This document shows, piece by piece, positions 36,062 through 44,263 of a stretch of 64,000 bases of DNA. The notes beneath the pieces are model-generated. The model was not told where the DNA came from and made no database searches. It was given only the letters and a program-made list of their open reading frames with translations. The stretch covers positions 248,001 through 312,000 of the forward strand of contig NZ_LVEN01000012.1 in NCBI RefSeq assembly GCF_001686925.1, read 5' to 3'. The DNA comes from Flavobacterium piscis (GTDB lineage: Bacteria; Bacteroidota; Bacteroidia; Flavobacteriales; Flavobacteriaceae). Each line of letters begins with the position of its first letter. Within the stretch, counting starts at the first letter, position 1. The translations under genes and the position numbers were made by a program.

Positions 36062-37495
36062 TTAATGATTTTCTACTTTTTGTTCATTCACATTAGTATT
36101 TATAAAATTGATATTCTTTACATTTTTTAGTAAGTAGGGCTGTCCTACTTTAGCTATTACTACATCTTTTAGTGTAATATTTTCTACTGGAGATTCTTCA
36201 TACCCTTCTGCCCAAACTCCGTATTTTCCACCGTTTTTTACTTTTATATTTTCAAGGTTTATATTTCTTACTGTAGGTATAAAATTTCCTGTTTGCGAAC
36301 CGTATACGTTATAAAACATTGTTACACGCAAAACACATTCTTTTACGGTACCTACCTCAAGATTTCTCACATAAATATCCTCTAAAACACCACCTCTTTT
36401 TGAATTTGTCTTAATACGAATTGCACGATCCAGATTAGGACTGTCCATTATGCAATTCTCAACAAAAACATTATTTACACCTGCAGATATTTCGCTTCCC
36501 ATGACAACTCCGCCATGTCCATCGATCATTTTACAATTCTGAACAATAATGTTTTTACTTGGTATTGCTACCCTTCTTCCATCAGCATCACGTCCGGATT
36601 TTATGGCAATACAATCATCACCGGTATTAAAAGTGCAGTTTTTAATAAGTACATTTTGCGAATATTCAGGATCGCACCCATCATTGTTAGGTCCGTGACT
36701 ATTTACCGTTACACCATCAATAATGATATTATTTGTTTTTATAGGATGTAAAATCCAAAACGGAGCATTTATTACAGTGATGTCTTTTACTAAAACCGTA
36801 TTACATTCAAAAAACTCAATAAAATTGGGGCGCAAATAGCGGCCTTCTCCAAAAACTCTTTCACTAACCGGAACACCTTTTTCAGCCATTTCAATTAAAA
36901 CTTCACGGTTTTGAGGATCATTCTGAGATGGAATTCCTGTTTTCCAGCCATAGTCCTTACCTCCTGACCAAATCCACCAATTTGTATCGTCAGCCTGACC
37001 ATTAAGCGTTCCTTTTCCTGTTATGGCAACATTGGTTTTATTCTTGGCATATATAAGAGGAGAATAATTCATAAGTTCAGTTCCTTCCCATGAGGTATGA
37101 ACCATCGGATAATCTTTTGGATTTATACTAAAAAGAATTTCGGCATTGTCTTCTAAATGTAAATTCACATTACTTTCTAAATGTATAGGCCCTGTTAAAT
37201 ATTTACCATTAGGAACTAAAACTTTCCCGCCACCATTCTCAACACAAGCTTTAATTGCTTTTTCAAAAACCAATGTATTTGAAGTTTTTCCATCAGCTAC
37301 TGCACCAAAATCTTTTATATTGAAAGTTTTATCAGCAAATTGAGTTTTAGGAATGCTTTTTATAATTAATTCCATCTTTTTCCAAGGATCTGAATCAGAA
37401 ACTGTCAAAGTTTGCTTTGTACATGATAAAGTCATTAAAGCCACAGTTACAGAGATTAAAACTGTTTTGAATGCTATAATCTTATTTATAATCAT
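36062..37495 (-). CDS. GH28 polygalacturonase, lipoprotein
   Basis: A 477-residue protein with a lipoprotein signal (LMTLSCTKQ, Cys25). GH28 motifs: NNDGCDPEYSQN, NTGDDCIAIKSGRD, HGGVVMGSEIS and RAIRIKTN, in a beta-helix frame. This is a canonical active-site set, unlike the slightly variant copy at 21095 (KTN preceded by Leu). The lipid anchor suggests surface or outer-membrane location, where it would shorten pectin before import through SusCD. It is the first gene of the operon and directly follows the operator TGTAATCGATTACA and a TAGTTTTG -7 element. Confidence 0.94.
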   Translation of the reverse strand: MIINKIIAFKTVLISVTVALMTLSCTKQTLTVSDSDPWKKMELIIKSIPKTQFADKTFNIKDFGAVADGKTSNTLVFEKAIKACVENGGGKVLVPNGKYLTGPIHLESNVNLHLEDNAEILFSINPKDYPMVHTSWEGTELMNYSPLIYAKNKTNVAITGKGTLNGQADDTNWWIWSGGKDYGWKTGIPSQNDPQNREVLIEMAEKGVPVSERVFGEGRYLRPNFIEFFECNTVLVKDITVINAPFWILHPIKTNNIIIDGVTVNSHGPNNDGCDPEYSQNVLIKNCTFNTGDDCIAIKSGRDADGRRVAIPSKNIIVQNCKMIDGHGGVVMGSEISAGVNNVFVENCIMDSPNLDRAIRIKTNSKRGGVLEDIYVRNLEVGTVKECVLRVTMFYNVYGSQTGNFIPTVRNINLENIKVKNGGKYGVWAEGYEESPVENITLKDVVIAKVGQPYLLKNVKNINFINTNVNEQKVENH

Positions 37496-37521
37496 TTGAG
37501 TAAGTTTTATTATTTGATAGT

Positions 37522-37551
37522 CAAAACTATGTATATATGTAATCGATTACA
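37522..37551 (-). promoter_or_regulatory. GH28-susCD promoter with LacI-type operator
   Basis: The perfect 14-bp palindrome TGTAATCGATTACA (37538-37551) lies 8 bp upstream of TAGTTTTG (37529-37522, minus strand), an exact TAnnTTTG match 26 bp before the GH28 ATG. The operator overlaps the -33 region. Copies of the palindrome occur before kduI and before the transporter gene, and a weaker one before the regulator gene. Confidence 0.75.
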
Positions 37552-37678
37552 CGAAAGTATAAAATAAGTTCGATCGCACCAAATTTATTTGTAAAAAATT
37601 TATATATTTAATTTTTATTATGAATTATAATTACAGTTAATGTAAAAAAAAGCATAATTTATTGTCATTGTTGAACCG

Positions 37679-37749
37679 AAAACGTTTTAATTATAAATTA
37701 TGGTAATCGATAACAATTTATGTTTGTTATAAAAAAAAATGTATTTTTG
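37679..37749 (+). promoter_or_regulatory. Promoter of the LacI-type regulator gene, probable autoregulatory site
   Basis: TATTTTTG at 37742-37749 is an exact -7 match, 28 bp before the ATG at 37778. Upstream are a degenerate operator (GGTAATCGATAACA, 37702-37715, sharing TAATCGAT with the other sites) and a 10-bp palindrome AAAACGTTTT (37679-37688) that resembles general LacI-family half-site pairs. The arrangement suggests autoregulation. Confidence 0.6.
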
Positions 37750-37777
37750 TCTGAGATTAATTCGAAAACCTTTCTTA

Positions 37778-38806
37778 ATGAGCGAAAAAATAACTATTTA
37801 CGATATTGCCGAAAAATTAAATATCACTGCCGCTACTGTTTCAAGGGCTTTAAACAACAATCCGAAAATAAAGGAAAGTACGCGTGAGTTGGTTATCAAA
37901 ACTGCCGCTTCGATGAACTACAAGCAAAACAAACTAGCTTTAGCGTTAAAAAGTGGTCGTAGTAATAATATTGGCGTTATTGTTCCTCGTATAGACAGCA
38001 ATTTCTTTGCATCTGTTATTAGAGGAATCGAAGAGGAACTTCATCCTCACGGTTATCAGGTAATTATTTGCCAAACTCATGAAAGTACAAAAAGAGAAAA
38101 TGAGAATTTATATACATTAATAGATGCGCAAGTGGATGGTATCCTTATGTCAGTCACTGATGTTACTGGCGAAAACAGTGGTGCTTTTCAAAACGTATTA
38201 CAAAAAAATGTTCCCCTTATCTTTTTTGACAGAAGCAAACATATTGATGGAGTTAGCTCAGTAACCATCAATGACTTTAAGGGCGGATACATCACAACAA
38301 AGCATTTAATTGATGAAGGCTGCAAATGTATTGCACATTTATCCGGAGATCAGTCTCTTGAAATTTTCAAAAACAGATTTTTAGGTTACAAGCAGGCTTT
38401 ATTAGATAACGGAATGGAATTTAAGGAAGAATATGTTATACCCGTTAAAAGTTTTGTTGATGCGGGCAAAGATGCAGTAGAAATTTTATTAGAGTTAGAA
38501 ACCCCGCCCGATGCTATATTTTCATCCAGCGATTTCGCTGCTTTAGGTGCAATTCAGGAATTAAGATCAAGAAATATCAGTATTCCGAAAGAGTTTTGTG
38601 TAGCAGGATTTAGTAACGAACCTTTTACCAAATTTATGGAATTATCGATAACTTCTGTAGATCAGTCACCACTTGAAATGGGAAAAATGTCAGCACGTGT
38701 TTTCCTGGAACAAGTAGACAAAACCGAAACCATTAAAATAGAAAAAAAGGTTGTTTTAGCACCAGAATTACACATTCGTAAATCTTCGTCAAGATCTAAC
38801 TCTTAA
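37778..38806 (+). CDS. LacI-family transcriptional regulator of uronate/pectin genes
   Basis: I start the gene at the ATG at 37778 (342 residues, MSEKITIYDIAEKLNITAATVSRALNNNPKIK). An in-frame ATG at 37739 would sit on top of the -7 element and lacks conservation with LacI N-termini. The helix-turn-helix plus hinge covers residues 3-55 and the periplasmic-binding-protein-like effector domain follows (NIGVIVPRIDSNFFASVIRGIEEELH, FFDRSKHIDGVSSVTINDFKGGY, PDAIFSSSDFAALGAIQEL). It faces the uronate genes and divergently adjoins the GH28-susCD operon. Probable effector: KDG or a related uronate intermediate (inference). The operator family in this window is its likely target. Confidence 0.92.
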   Translation: MSEKITIYDIAEKLNITAATVSRALNNNPKIKESTRELVIKTAASMNYKQNKLALALKSGRSNNIGVIVPRIDSNFFASVIRGIEEELHPHGYQVIICQTHESTKRENENLYTLIDAQVDGILMSVTDVTGENSGAFQNVLQKNVPLIFFDRSKHIDGVSSVTINDFKGGYITTKHLIDEGCKCIAHLSGDQSLEIFKNRFLGYKQALLDNGMEFKEEYVIPVKSFVDAGKDAVEILLELETPPDAIFSSSDFAALGAIQELRSRNISIPKEFCVAGFSNEPFTKFMELSITSVDQSPLEMGKMSARVFLEQVDKTETIKIEKKVVLAPELHIRKSSSRSNS

Positions 38807-38859
38807 TATTTTTTTGCCATATAAGTTGTATAAGCTCATTTAACAGTAAGCTTGTTTTT

Positions 38860-38970
38860 TTTTTTTAAACCATTAAGATGTTAAGAATATAAAGCTTAGC
38901 TTAATAAAACTTAATTTTCATCATTAAGAGATGAACCTAGAACTTAACTTTCTTAATATCTTAATGGTAA
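38860..38970. repeat. ACCATTAAG inverted-repeat element, copy 1
   Basis: Arms ACCATTAAGATGTTAAGAA (about 38869-38887) and its near-complement TTCTTAATATCTTAATGGT (about 38950-38968) enclose further TTAAG/CTTAA steps. A related element with three arm copies lies at 44113-44227. Both are in spacers next to uronate genes. Confidence 0.6.
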
Positions 38971-38971
38971 A

Positions 38972-39005
38972 AAAAAAAACTCACTGTTTAGTGAGTTTTT
39001 TTTTT
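38972..39005. terminator. Bidirectional terminator between the regulator and uxaA
   Basis: AAAAAAAACTCACTGTTTAGTGAGTTTTTTTTT: hairpin arms ACTCACT / AGTGAGT with A and T runs on both sides, between two convergent genes. Confidence 0.85.
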
Positions 39006-39016
39006 ATATTTTGTTA

Positions 39017-40630
39017 TTAAAGCGAAACTCCTCTTTTCCAAGGAATAAATACATCTTGTTTCAACTGGTCTGCTTTTGTTTCCACGTTTCCGCTCGCCAA
39101 TTCTATAATGTAATCTACTATTTCTGCTCCAACCTCGGTAATGGTTTTTTCACCAGTAATCACCGTTCCGGCATTTACATCGATAATATCAGACATTCTA
39201 TTAATTAATGCTGTGTTCGAAGAAATTTTTACAACGGGTGCAATCGGATTTCCCATCGGATTTCCTAAACCCGTGGTAAATAACACAACTGTTGCGCCCG
39301 ATCCAACCAATCCTGTGGTACATTCTGCGTCATTTCCTGGCGTATTTAAAAGATTTAATCCTGGTTTTGAAATATATTCTCCGTAATCTAAAACATCTAC
39401 AACAGGTGAAGTTCCACCTTTTTTAGCTGCACCAGCAGATTTCATTGCATCTGTAATTAATCCGTCTTTGATGTTTCCCGGAGATGGATTCATATCAAAC
39501 CCTGAACCTGCATCTACAACTGATTTTTCAAAAGCTTTCATTAAAGTTAAAAACTTATCTGCTTTTTCTTCGTCCACACATCGATTCATCAATTCTTGCT
39601 CAACTCCACATAATTCTGGAAACTCTGCCAAAATTGTTTTCCCTCCCAAAGCTGCAAAAATATCTGAAACAATTCCTAATGCCGGATTAGCTGAAATTCC
39701 TGAAAATCCGTCAGACCCTCCACATTCTAAACCAATACTTAGCTTTGAAAGAGGAGCAGGTTTGCGTTCAATTTTGTTGGCTCTTTTAATGGCTTCATAA
39801 GAATCTTTAATCACCATTTGAAACATTTGATCAGTAGTTCCAATTTGTTGTTGCTCATAGATCAAAATTTCTTTATCACTATTCGGACTCATTTCTTTCA
39901 ATGCCTTTTTAAAAATATCAACTTGCAAATTTTGGCAACCTAAACTTAAAACAGTTGCACCTGCAACATTTGGGTTGTTCACATATCCTGCAAGCAGTTT
40001 TGCCAACAATTCTGAATCTTGTCGAATCCCTCCACAACCACCTTGATGATTGATAAATTTTACTTCGACATTATCTAAAAGATTTTCATTTAAATTCTTA
40101 TCCGAAACTTCTTCTACGCTTTTTTCTTCAATTAAAGAGCGTAACAAATTTTTATAAGAAACTTCTTTTTTGGGCATTAATTCGTTTTCGAAAATATCTT
40201 TCAGTTTTTCGATATTTTTGTTTTCACAAAAAACCAATGGAAAAAACAACCAAACGTTTTTGGTTCCAACTTGTCCATCAGTACGGTGGTATCCGTTGAA
40301 AGTTTTGTCTTTCCAACGATCTACATTTGGTGGAGTCCAACCTAAATTTCCGTTTTTACCAAAAACTTTTTCACTTTGATGTTTTACATTTTCGGTGGTA
40401 ATTACTTCTCCTTTTTTTATAGGTTTAGCAGCTTTTCCCACCAAAACACCATACATTATAATATCATTACCAATTGTAAAATCTTGCTCTGCGATTTTAT
40501 GTTTTGCTTTAACATCAGTTGTTGGTGAGACGGTAGTTCCTTCAAACATAATTTGTTCGTTTTGTACCAAATCGGTTAAAGCGACAATTACGTTATCTGC
40601 CGGGTTGACTTTTATTAATTTTTTTTGCAT
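39017..40630 (-). CDS. uxaA: Altronate dehydratase
   Basis: A 537-residue cytoplasmic enzyme: an N-terminal SAF-like domain (residues about 1-95, KAKHKIAEQDFTIGNDIIMYG) followed by the catalytic UxaA domain, with FINHQGGCGG, TVLSLGCQNLQ, IGLECGGSDGFSG, PELCGVEQEL and PGNDAECTTGLVGSGATVVLFTTGLGNP. It converts D-altronate to 2-keto-3-deoxygluconate (KDG) and uses an iron- or manganese-type metal centre in the family. It lies 89 bp beyond the uxaB gene on the same strand; that gap has a short tandem TAAGGTGC-type repeat. Confidence 0.94.
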   Translation of the reverse strand: MQKKLIKVNPADNVIVALTDLVQNEQIMFEGTTVSPTTDVKAKHKIAEQDFTIGNDIIMYGVLVGKAAKPIKKGEVITTENVKHQSEKVFGKNGNLGWTPPNVDRWKDKTFNGYHRTDGQVGTKNVWLFFPLVFCENKNIEKLKDIFENELMPKKEVSYKNLLRSLIEEKSVEEVSDKNLNENLLDNVEVKFINHQGGCGGIRQDSELLAKLLAGYVNNPNVAGATVLSLGCQNLQVDIFKKALKEMSPNSDKEILIYEQQQIGTTDQMFQMVIKDSYEAIKRANKIERKPAPLSKLSIGLECGGSDGFSGISANPALGIVSDIFAALGGKTILAEFPELCGVEQELMNRCVDEEKADKFLTLMKAFEKSVVDAGSGFDMNPSPGNIKDGLITDAMKSAGAAKKGGTSPVVDVLDYGEYISKPGLNLLNTPGNDAECTTGLVGSGATVVLFTTGLGNPMGNPIAPVVKISSNTALINRMSDIIDVNAGTVITGEKTITEVGAEIVDYIIELASGNVETKADQLKQDVFIPWKRGVSL

Positions 40631-40719
40631 GATCGTTTTTTTTTAAAGTAACTAAGGTGCTAAGGTGCTAAGTCGCTAAGATGCGTCCCGAAAACTTAGA
40701 ATTTTAGAAACTATTCCAA

Positions 40720-42162
40720 TTAATAGTGTTTGCTAAAATTAGCAAAACCTTTTTCTATTCCGTTTTCTTCAATTTCATTTAAGGCCAGTACCAAAGCTTC
40801 AGATAAACCTTTTACCTGAGTTAAGTCTTCACCCCAGAATTCAGTATTAGCCAATATTTTAGCTACAACTAAATCTGTAGCTTTTAATTGCCACGCGTTT
40901 TTAAATGCTTCAACTATCTCCGGAGAATCTTTTACAGGCAATGCTTCATTATTCCAGGTTCCTTTGTAGAACTGAATTAAACTTGCTAATGAAAAAGTCA
41001 AATTAACAGGCAATTTTTTGTTAGTATTATAATATCCTAATAAACTTGGTAAAACTCTTACTTTGAATTTTGAGATAGAATTTAATGCGATATCAGCAAG
41101 TGCATGTTTGATAAATGGATTTTTAAATCGGTCCATTACCTCTTCAGAATAAGCGGTAATTTCATTTTTGTCCATATCAAGCGTTTCACTAATTTCACCA
41201 ATAACGCTGTTTACGAATTTTCCGGTAAAATCTCCGTTAACCGTTTCCATTACTAATTTATTACCATATAAAAGTGAAAAAGGAACCATTGCCGTGTGCG
41301 CACCGTTTAGAATACGAACTTTAATCATTTTAAAAGGACGAATATCATCAACGATTTTTACATTCAAATCTGTTTTATCAAAAGGTAATTTTGCTTTTAA
41401 ATCATCGCCACCTTCAATAGCCCAAAGGAAGAAAGGTTCAGCAGCAACAATTAAATTATCCTGATAATCCAATTTGTTATTGTATTCTTCAATTTCAGCT
41501 CTTGGATATCCGGGAACAATTCTGTCAACCAAAGTACTGTGATACGTACAAGCATCTGACACCCAAGTTTTAAATTCATCCTCTAATTTCCATAAATCAA
41601 CATATTGTAAAATATATTTTTTAAGCGTCTCTGAGTTATAATCAATCAATTCACAAGGAATGATCGTTACCGCTTTAGAAGCATCTCCATTGAAATGTTT
41701 GAATCTTTCATATAATAAAACAGTCAACTTTGCAGGAAATGAAACTGGCGGCTGCATATCCGGAGTATCACTTTCGATGAATTCAATTCCGGCTTCAGTA
41801 GTATTTGAAACGATAAACTGAAGTTCTTCTTCTTTGGCTAAAGCCAAATAATCTGCAAATTCAGTATACGGATTTATAGCTTTTACAATATTGGTTATCA
41901 ACTCAATATCCTGTATTTTTTCACCTTTTTTGATACCGTTCATAAACAAAGTATAAAGACCGTCCTGATCGTTAATCAGGTGTACCATACCGTCTTTCAA
42001 AGGCTGCACCATTGCAATACCGGCATTAAAATCAACTTCTTTATTTAGTTTGTGAAATGCGTAATCAACAAAAGCTCTCAGGAAATTTCCTTCTCCAAAC
42101 TGAACTACTTTTATTGGCTGTAATTTTTCTAATCCTGTATTTTTTCTGTTTAACTGTTTCAT
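40720..42162 (-). CDS. uxaB: Tagaturonate reductase
   Basis: A 480-residue enzyme of the mannitol dehydrogenase family: N-terminal Rossmann start VVQFGEGNFLRAFVDY, INDQDGLYTLF, then PFKMIKVRILNGAHTAMVPFSLLYG with the catalytic Lys-Asn-His region, and a C-terminal helical domain. It reduces D-tagaturonate to D-altronate with NADH. The 205-bp upstream leader contains a nested hairpin (42235-42307) and the terminator of the eda gene, so the gene probably has its own promoter or a regulated leader. Confidence 0.95.
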   Translation of the reverse strand: MKQLNRKNTGLEKLQPIKVVQFGEGNFLRAFVDYAFHKLNKEVDFNAGIAMVQPLKDGMVHLINDQDGLYTLFMNGIKKGEKIQDIELITNIVKAINPYTEFADYLALAKEEELQFIVSNTTEAGIEFIESDTPDMQPPVSFPAKLTVLLYERFKHFNGDASKAVTIIPCELIDYNSETLKKYILQYVDLWKLEDEFKTWVSDACTYHSTLVDRIVPGYPRAEIEEYNNKLDYQDNLIVAAEPFFLWAIEGGDDLKAKLPFDKTDLNVKIVDDIRPFKMIKVRILNGAHTAMVPFSLLYGNKLVMETVNGDFTGKFVNSVIGEISETLDMDKNEITAYSEEVMDRFKNPFIKHALADIALNSISKFKVRVLPSLLGYYNTNKKLPVNLTFSLASLIQFYKGTWNNEALPVKDSPEIVEAFKNAWQLKATDLVVAKILANTEFWGEDLTQVKGLSEALVLALNEIEENGIEKGFANFSKHY

Positions 42163-42234
42163 TTTAAATCTTTAAAGTGTTATAAATAACCACTAAATAC
42201 CTTATTGCTGTTTATTTTTTTTCGCTGTAAAAGA

Positions 42235-42307
42235 AACATTACACTTGTATAAGGAAAGTAAATTTTGCTGTGAGGAATGACAAAATTTATTTTTCAAGTG
42301 TAATGTT
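42235..42307. repeat. Nested inverted repeat upstream of uxaB
   Basis: Outer arms AACATTACACTTG (42235-42247) and CAAGTGTAATGTT (42295-42307) are a perfect 13-bp inverted repeat. Inside lie TAAATTTTG (42259-42267) and CAAAATTTA (42281-42289), a perfect 9-bp inverted repeat around a 13-nt loop. Transcribed, it could fold into a long hairpin 73-145 nt before the uxaB start codon. The loop contains GAGGAATGAC, resembling the dispersed GTCATTCC repeat, so it may be a repeat insertion instead of a riboregulator. Confidence 0.6.
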
Positions 42308-42339
42308 CTGTTACAATCTCTAAAATCTAAAAAAACTCT

Positions 42340-42370
42340 TGTAAATAAGGATTGGTATGATTACTCCTTA
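42340..42370 (-). terminator. Possible terminator after eda
   Basis: On the minus strand AAATAAGGA / TCCTTATTT flank a 12-nt loop overlapping the eda stop codon, followed some bases later by a T run (GAGTTTTTTT). Confidence 0.5.
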
Positions 42371-43039
42371 TTTATTTTTAATATTTTTGATGATATCAAG
42401 AACCTGGCTTACTTTCGTTTTTAAGCCATCATAATCCTCTTTATCTAGTATATCTTTCGAAATTAATTGCGAACCTATACCTACGCAAGTTGCGCCGGCA
42501 GTCAACCATGAAGTAAGGCTTTCTACGGTTGGTAAAACACCTCCGGTAGGCATTATATTTGTCCACGGACATGGCCCTTTTATGGCTTTTATAAATTCTG
42601 GTCCGTAAATGTCTCCGGGAAATAATTTTACGATTTCACATCCTAATTCTTCCGCTCTTGCAATTTCAGTAAGTGTACCGCAACCTGGCGACCAAAGTAC
42701 TTTACGTCGATTACAAGCTATGGCTATATCTTCTCTAAAAACAGGAGTTACAATAAAATTAGCTCCTAAACTCATATACAATGAAGCCGCTGCTGCATCA
42801 GTTATAGAACCTACACCCAACATCATTCCCGGCAATTCAGCCAAAGCATATTTATTTAAAGCTCCAAAAACTTCATGTGCAAAATCTCCTCTGCTTGTAA
42901 ACTCCATTAATCGCGCACCACCATCATAACATGCCTTTAGTACTTTCTTGCTTACTTCTATATCTGAATGAAAAAACAACGGAACCATTCCGTTCTCTTT
43001 CATTTGTAAAGCCACTTCAATTCTTGAATATTTTGCCAT
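42368..43039 (-). CDS. eda: 2-keto-3-deoxy-6-phosphogluconate aldolase
   Basis: A 223-residue class-I aldolase: substrate-binding Glu in RLMEFTSRGD, the GVGSITDAAAAS segment, the FIVTPVF strand, Schiff-base Lys in CEIVKLFPGDIYGPEF, and the phosphate-binding MPTGGVLPTVESLTSWLTAGATCVGIGS. It splits KDPG into pyruvate and glyceraldehyde-3-phosphate, the last step of both uronate branches here. It starts 10 bp after kdgK, so the two form an operon. Confidence 0.95.
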   Translation of the reverse strand: MAKYSRIEVALQMKENGMVPLFFHSDIEVSKKVLKACYDGGARLMEFTSRGDFAHEVFGALNKYALAELPGMMLGVGSITDAAAASLYMSLGANFIVTPVFREDIAIACNRRKVLWSPGCGTLTEIARAEELGCEIVKLFPGDIYGPEFIKAIKGPCPWTNIMPTGGVLPTVESLTSWLTAGATCVGIGSQLISKDILDKEDYDGLKTKVSQVLDIIKNIKNK

Positions 43040-43049
43040 CTTTTCTTAA

Positions 43050-44072
43050 TTATCTTGATACTAATGCAGAACCATCTCCATCTATCATATTTTCAACTTC
43101 TTTTAAAGTAACCAGATTATAATCTCCTGCAATGGTATGTTTCAAACAACAAGCCGCTACTGCGAAGTCTAATGCTCTTTGGTTATTATTTTGATATTGC
43201 TGTAATCCGTAAATTAATCCGCCCATAAAAGCATCTCCACTACCAACACGATCAACTACTGGTGTAACTTCTTTAACAGCTGCCTGATAAATAGCTTTTC
43301 CGTCAAACAAAATACCTCCAATTCTTTGGTGTGATGCACTTACAGAATAACGTAATGTAGTTGCTACTGTTTTTAAATTAGGAGTTAAATCAAATAGTTT
43401 CGTATACAAAACCGGGAGTGATTTCTCATCCTGATAATTTGGGTTCACTTTAGGTATTCCTAACATGAAATAAGCTGTATCTATATCTCCCAAAATAACA
43501 TTACTGTATTTTAACATTTCAGGCATAACATCACTTGGAGTTTTACCATATTGCCATAATTTTGATCTGTAGTTCAAGTCGCAAGAAATGGTAATTCCTT
43601 TTTTATGAGCTACTTTAATAGCCTCTAAACAAGCTTCTGCAGCACTTTCTGAAATTGCAGGCGTAATGCCGCTCCAGTGAAACCAAGTCGCACCTTCAAG
43701 GACTTTGTCCCAATCAATTGTACCTTTCTGAATAGTTGCCATCGAACTGTGTGCACGATCATAAACCACGTTACTGCCTCGGGTTCCTGCACCAGTTTCA
43801 AGAAAATAAATCCCTAAACGTTCACCTCCATAAACTATGTTTTTAGACTCTACGTTCATTTTTCGCATTTCTTTTAATGCCGAAGTACCAATTTCATTCT
43901 CAGGTAATCTTGTTACAAATTCTGCGTTTACGCCATAATTCACCAAAGACACACAAACATTAAATTCACCTCCTCCGTACGAAGCACCAAATGCTGTAGA
44001 TTGTGAAAAACGTAAATGCCTTTCTGTCGAAAGACGCAACATAATTTCTCCGAATGCAACTACTTTACTCAT
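43050..44072 (-). CDS. kdgK: 2-keto-3-deoxygluconate kinase (PfkB family)
   Basis: A 340-residue PfkB-family sugar kinase: N-terminal VAFGEIMLRLS, substrate-lid segment FGASYGGGEFNVCVSLVNYG, and the C-terminal signature PVVDRVGSGDAFMGGLIYGL with the catalytic Asp. It phosphorylates KDG to KDPG with ATP. It is upstream of eda and 191 bp downstream of uxaC; that gap holds the second ACCATTAAG element, which may act as an mRNA boundary. Confidence 0.93.
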   Translation of the reverse strand: MSKVVAFGEIMLRLSTERHLRFSQSTAFGASYGGGEFNVCVSLVNYGVNAEFVTRLPENEIGTSALKEMRKMNVESKNIVYGGERLGIYFLETGAGTRGSNVVYDRAHSSMATIQKGTIDWDKVLEGATWFHWSGITPAISESAAEACLEAIKVAHKKGITISCDLNYRSKLWQYGKTPSDVMPEMLKYSNVILGDIDTAYFMLGIPKVNPNYQDEKSLPVLYTKLFDLTPNLKTVATTLRYSVSASHQRIGGILFDGKAIYQAAVKEVTPVVDRVGSGDAFMGGLIYGLQQYQNNNQRALDFAVAACCLKHTIAGDYNLVTLKEVENMIDGDGSALVSR

Positions 44073-44112
44073 ATTGTTTTTATTGTTTTACCAGTAGATT
44101 TTTCTTTTTTTT

Positions 44113-44227
44113 ACCATTAAGAGATTAAGAAAAATTAAGCTTTATACTTGAACGTTTTCTTTTTCACCATTAAGATATTAAGAAAGTTAAGCTTTACGTC
44201 TTAATGAAACTTAATATCTTAATGGTT
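44113..44227. repeat. ACCATTAAG inverted-repeat element, copy 2
   Basis: Two direct copies of ACCATTAAGANATTAAGAAA (about 44113 and 44164), each followed by TTAAGCTTTA, face an inverted copy CTTAATATCTTAATGGT (about 44208-44224). Copy 1 is at 38860-38970. Such paired copies look like a mobile palindromic repeat rather than a protein-binding site. Confidence 0.6.
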
Positions 44228-44263
44228 CAAAACTTTTTAAAAATCCTTAAAGATTTAAAAATA

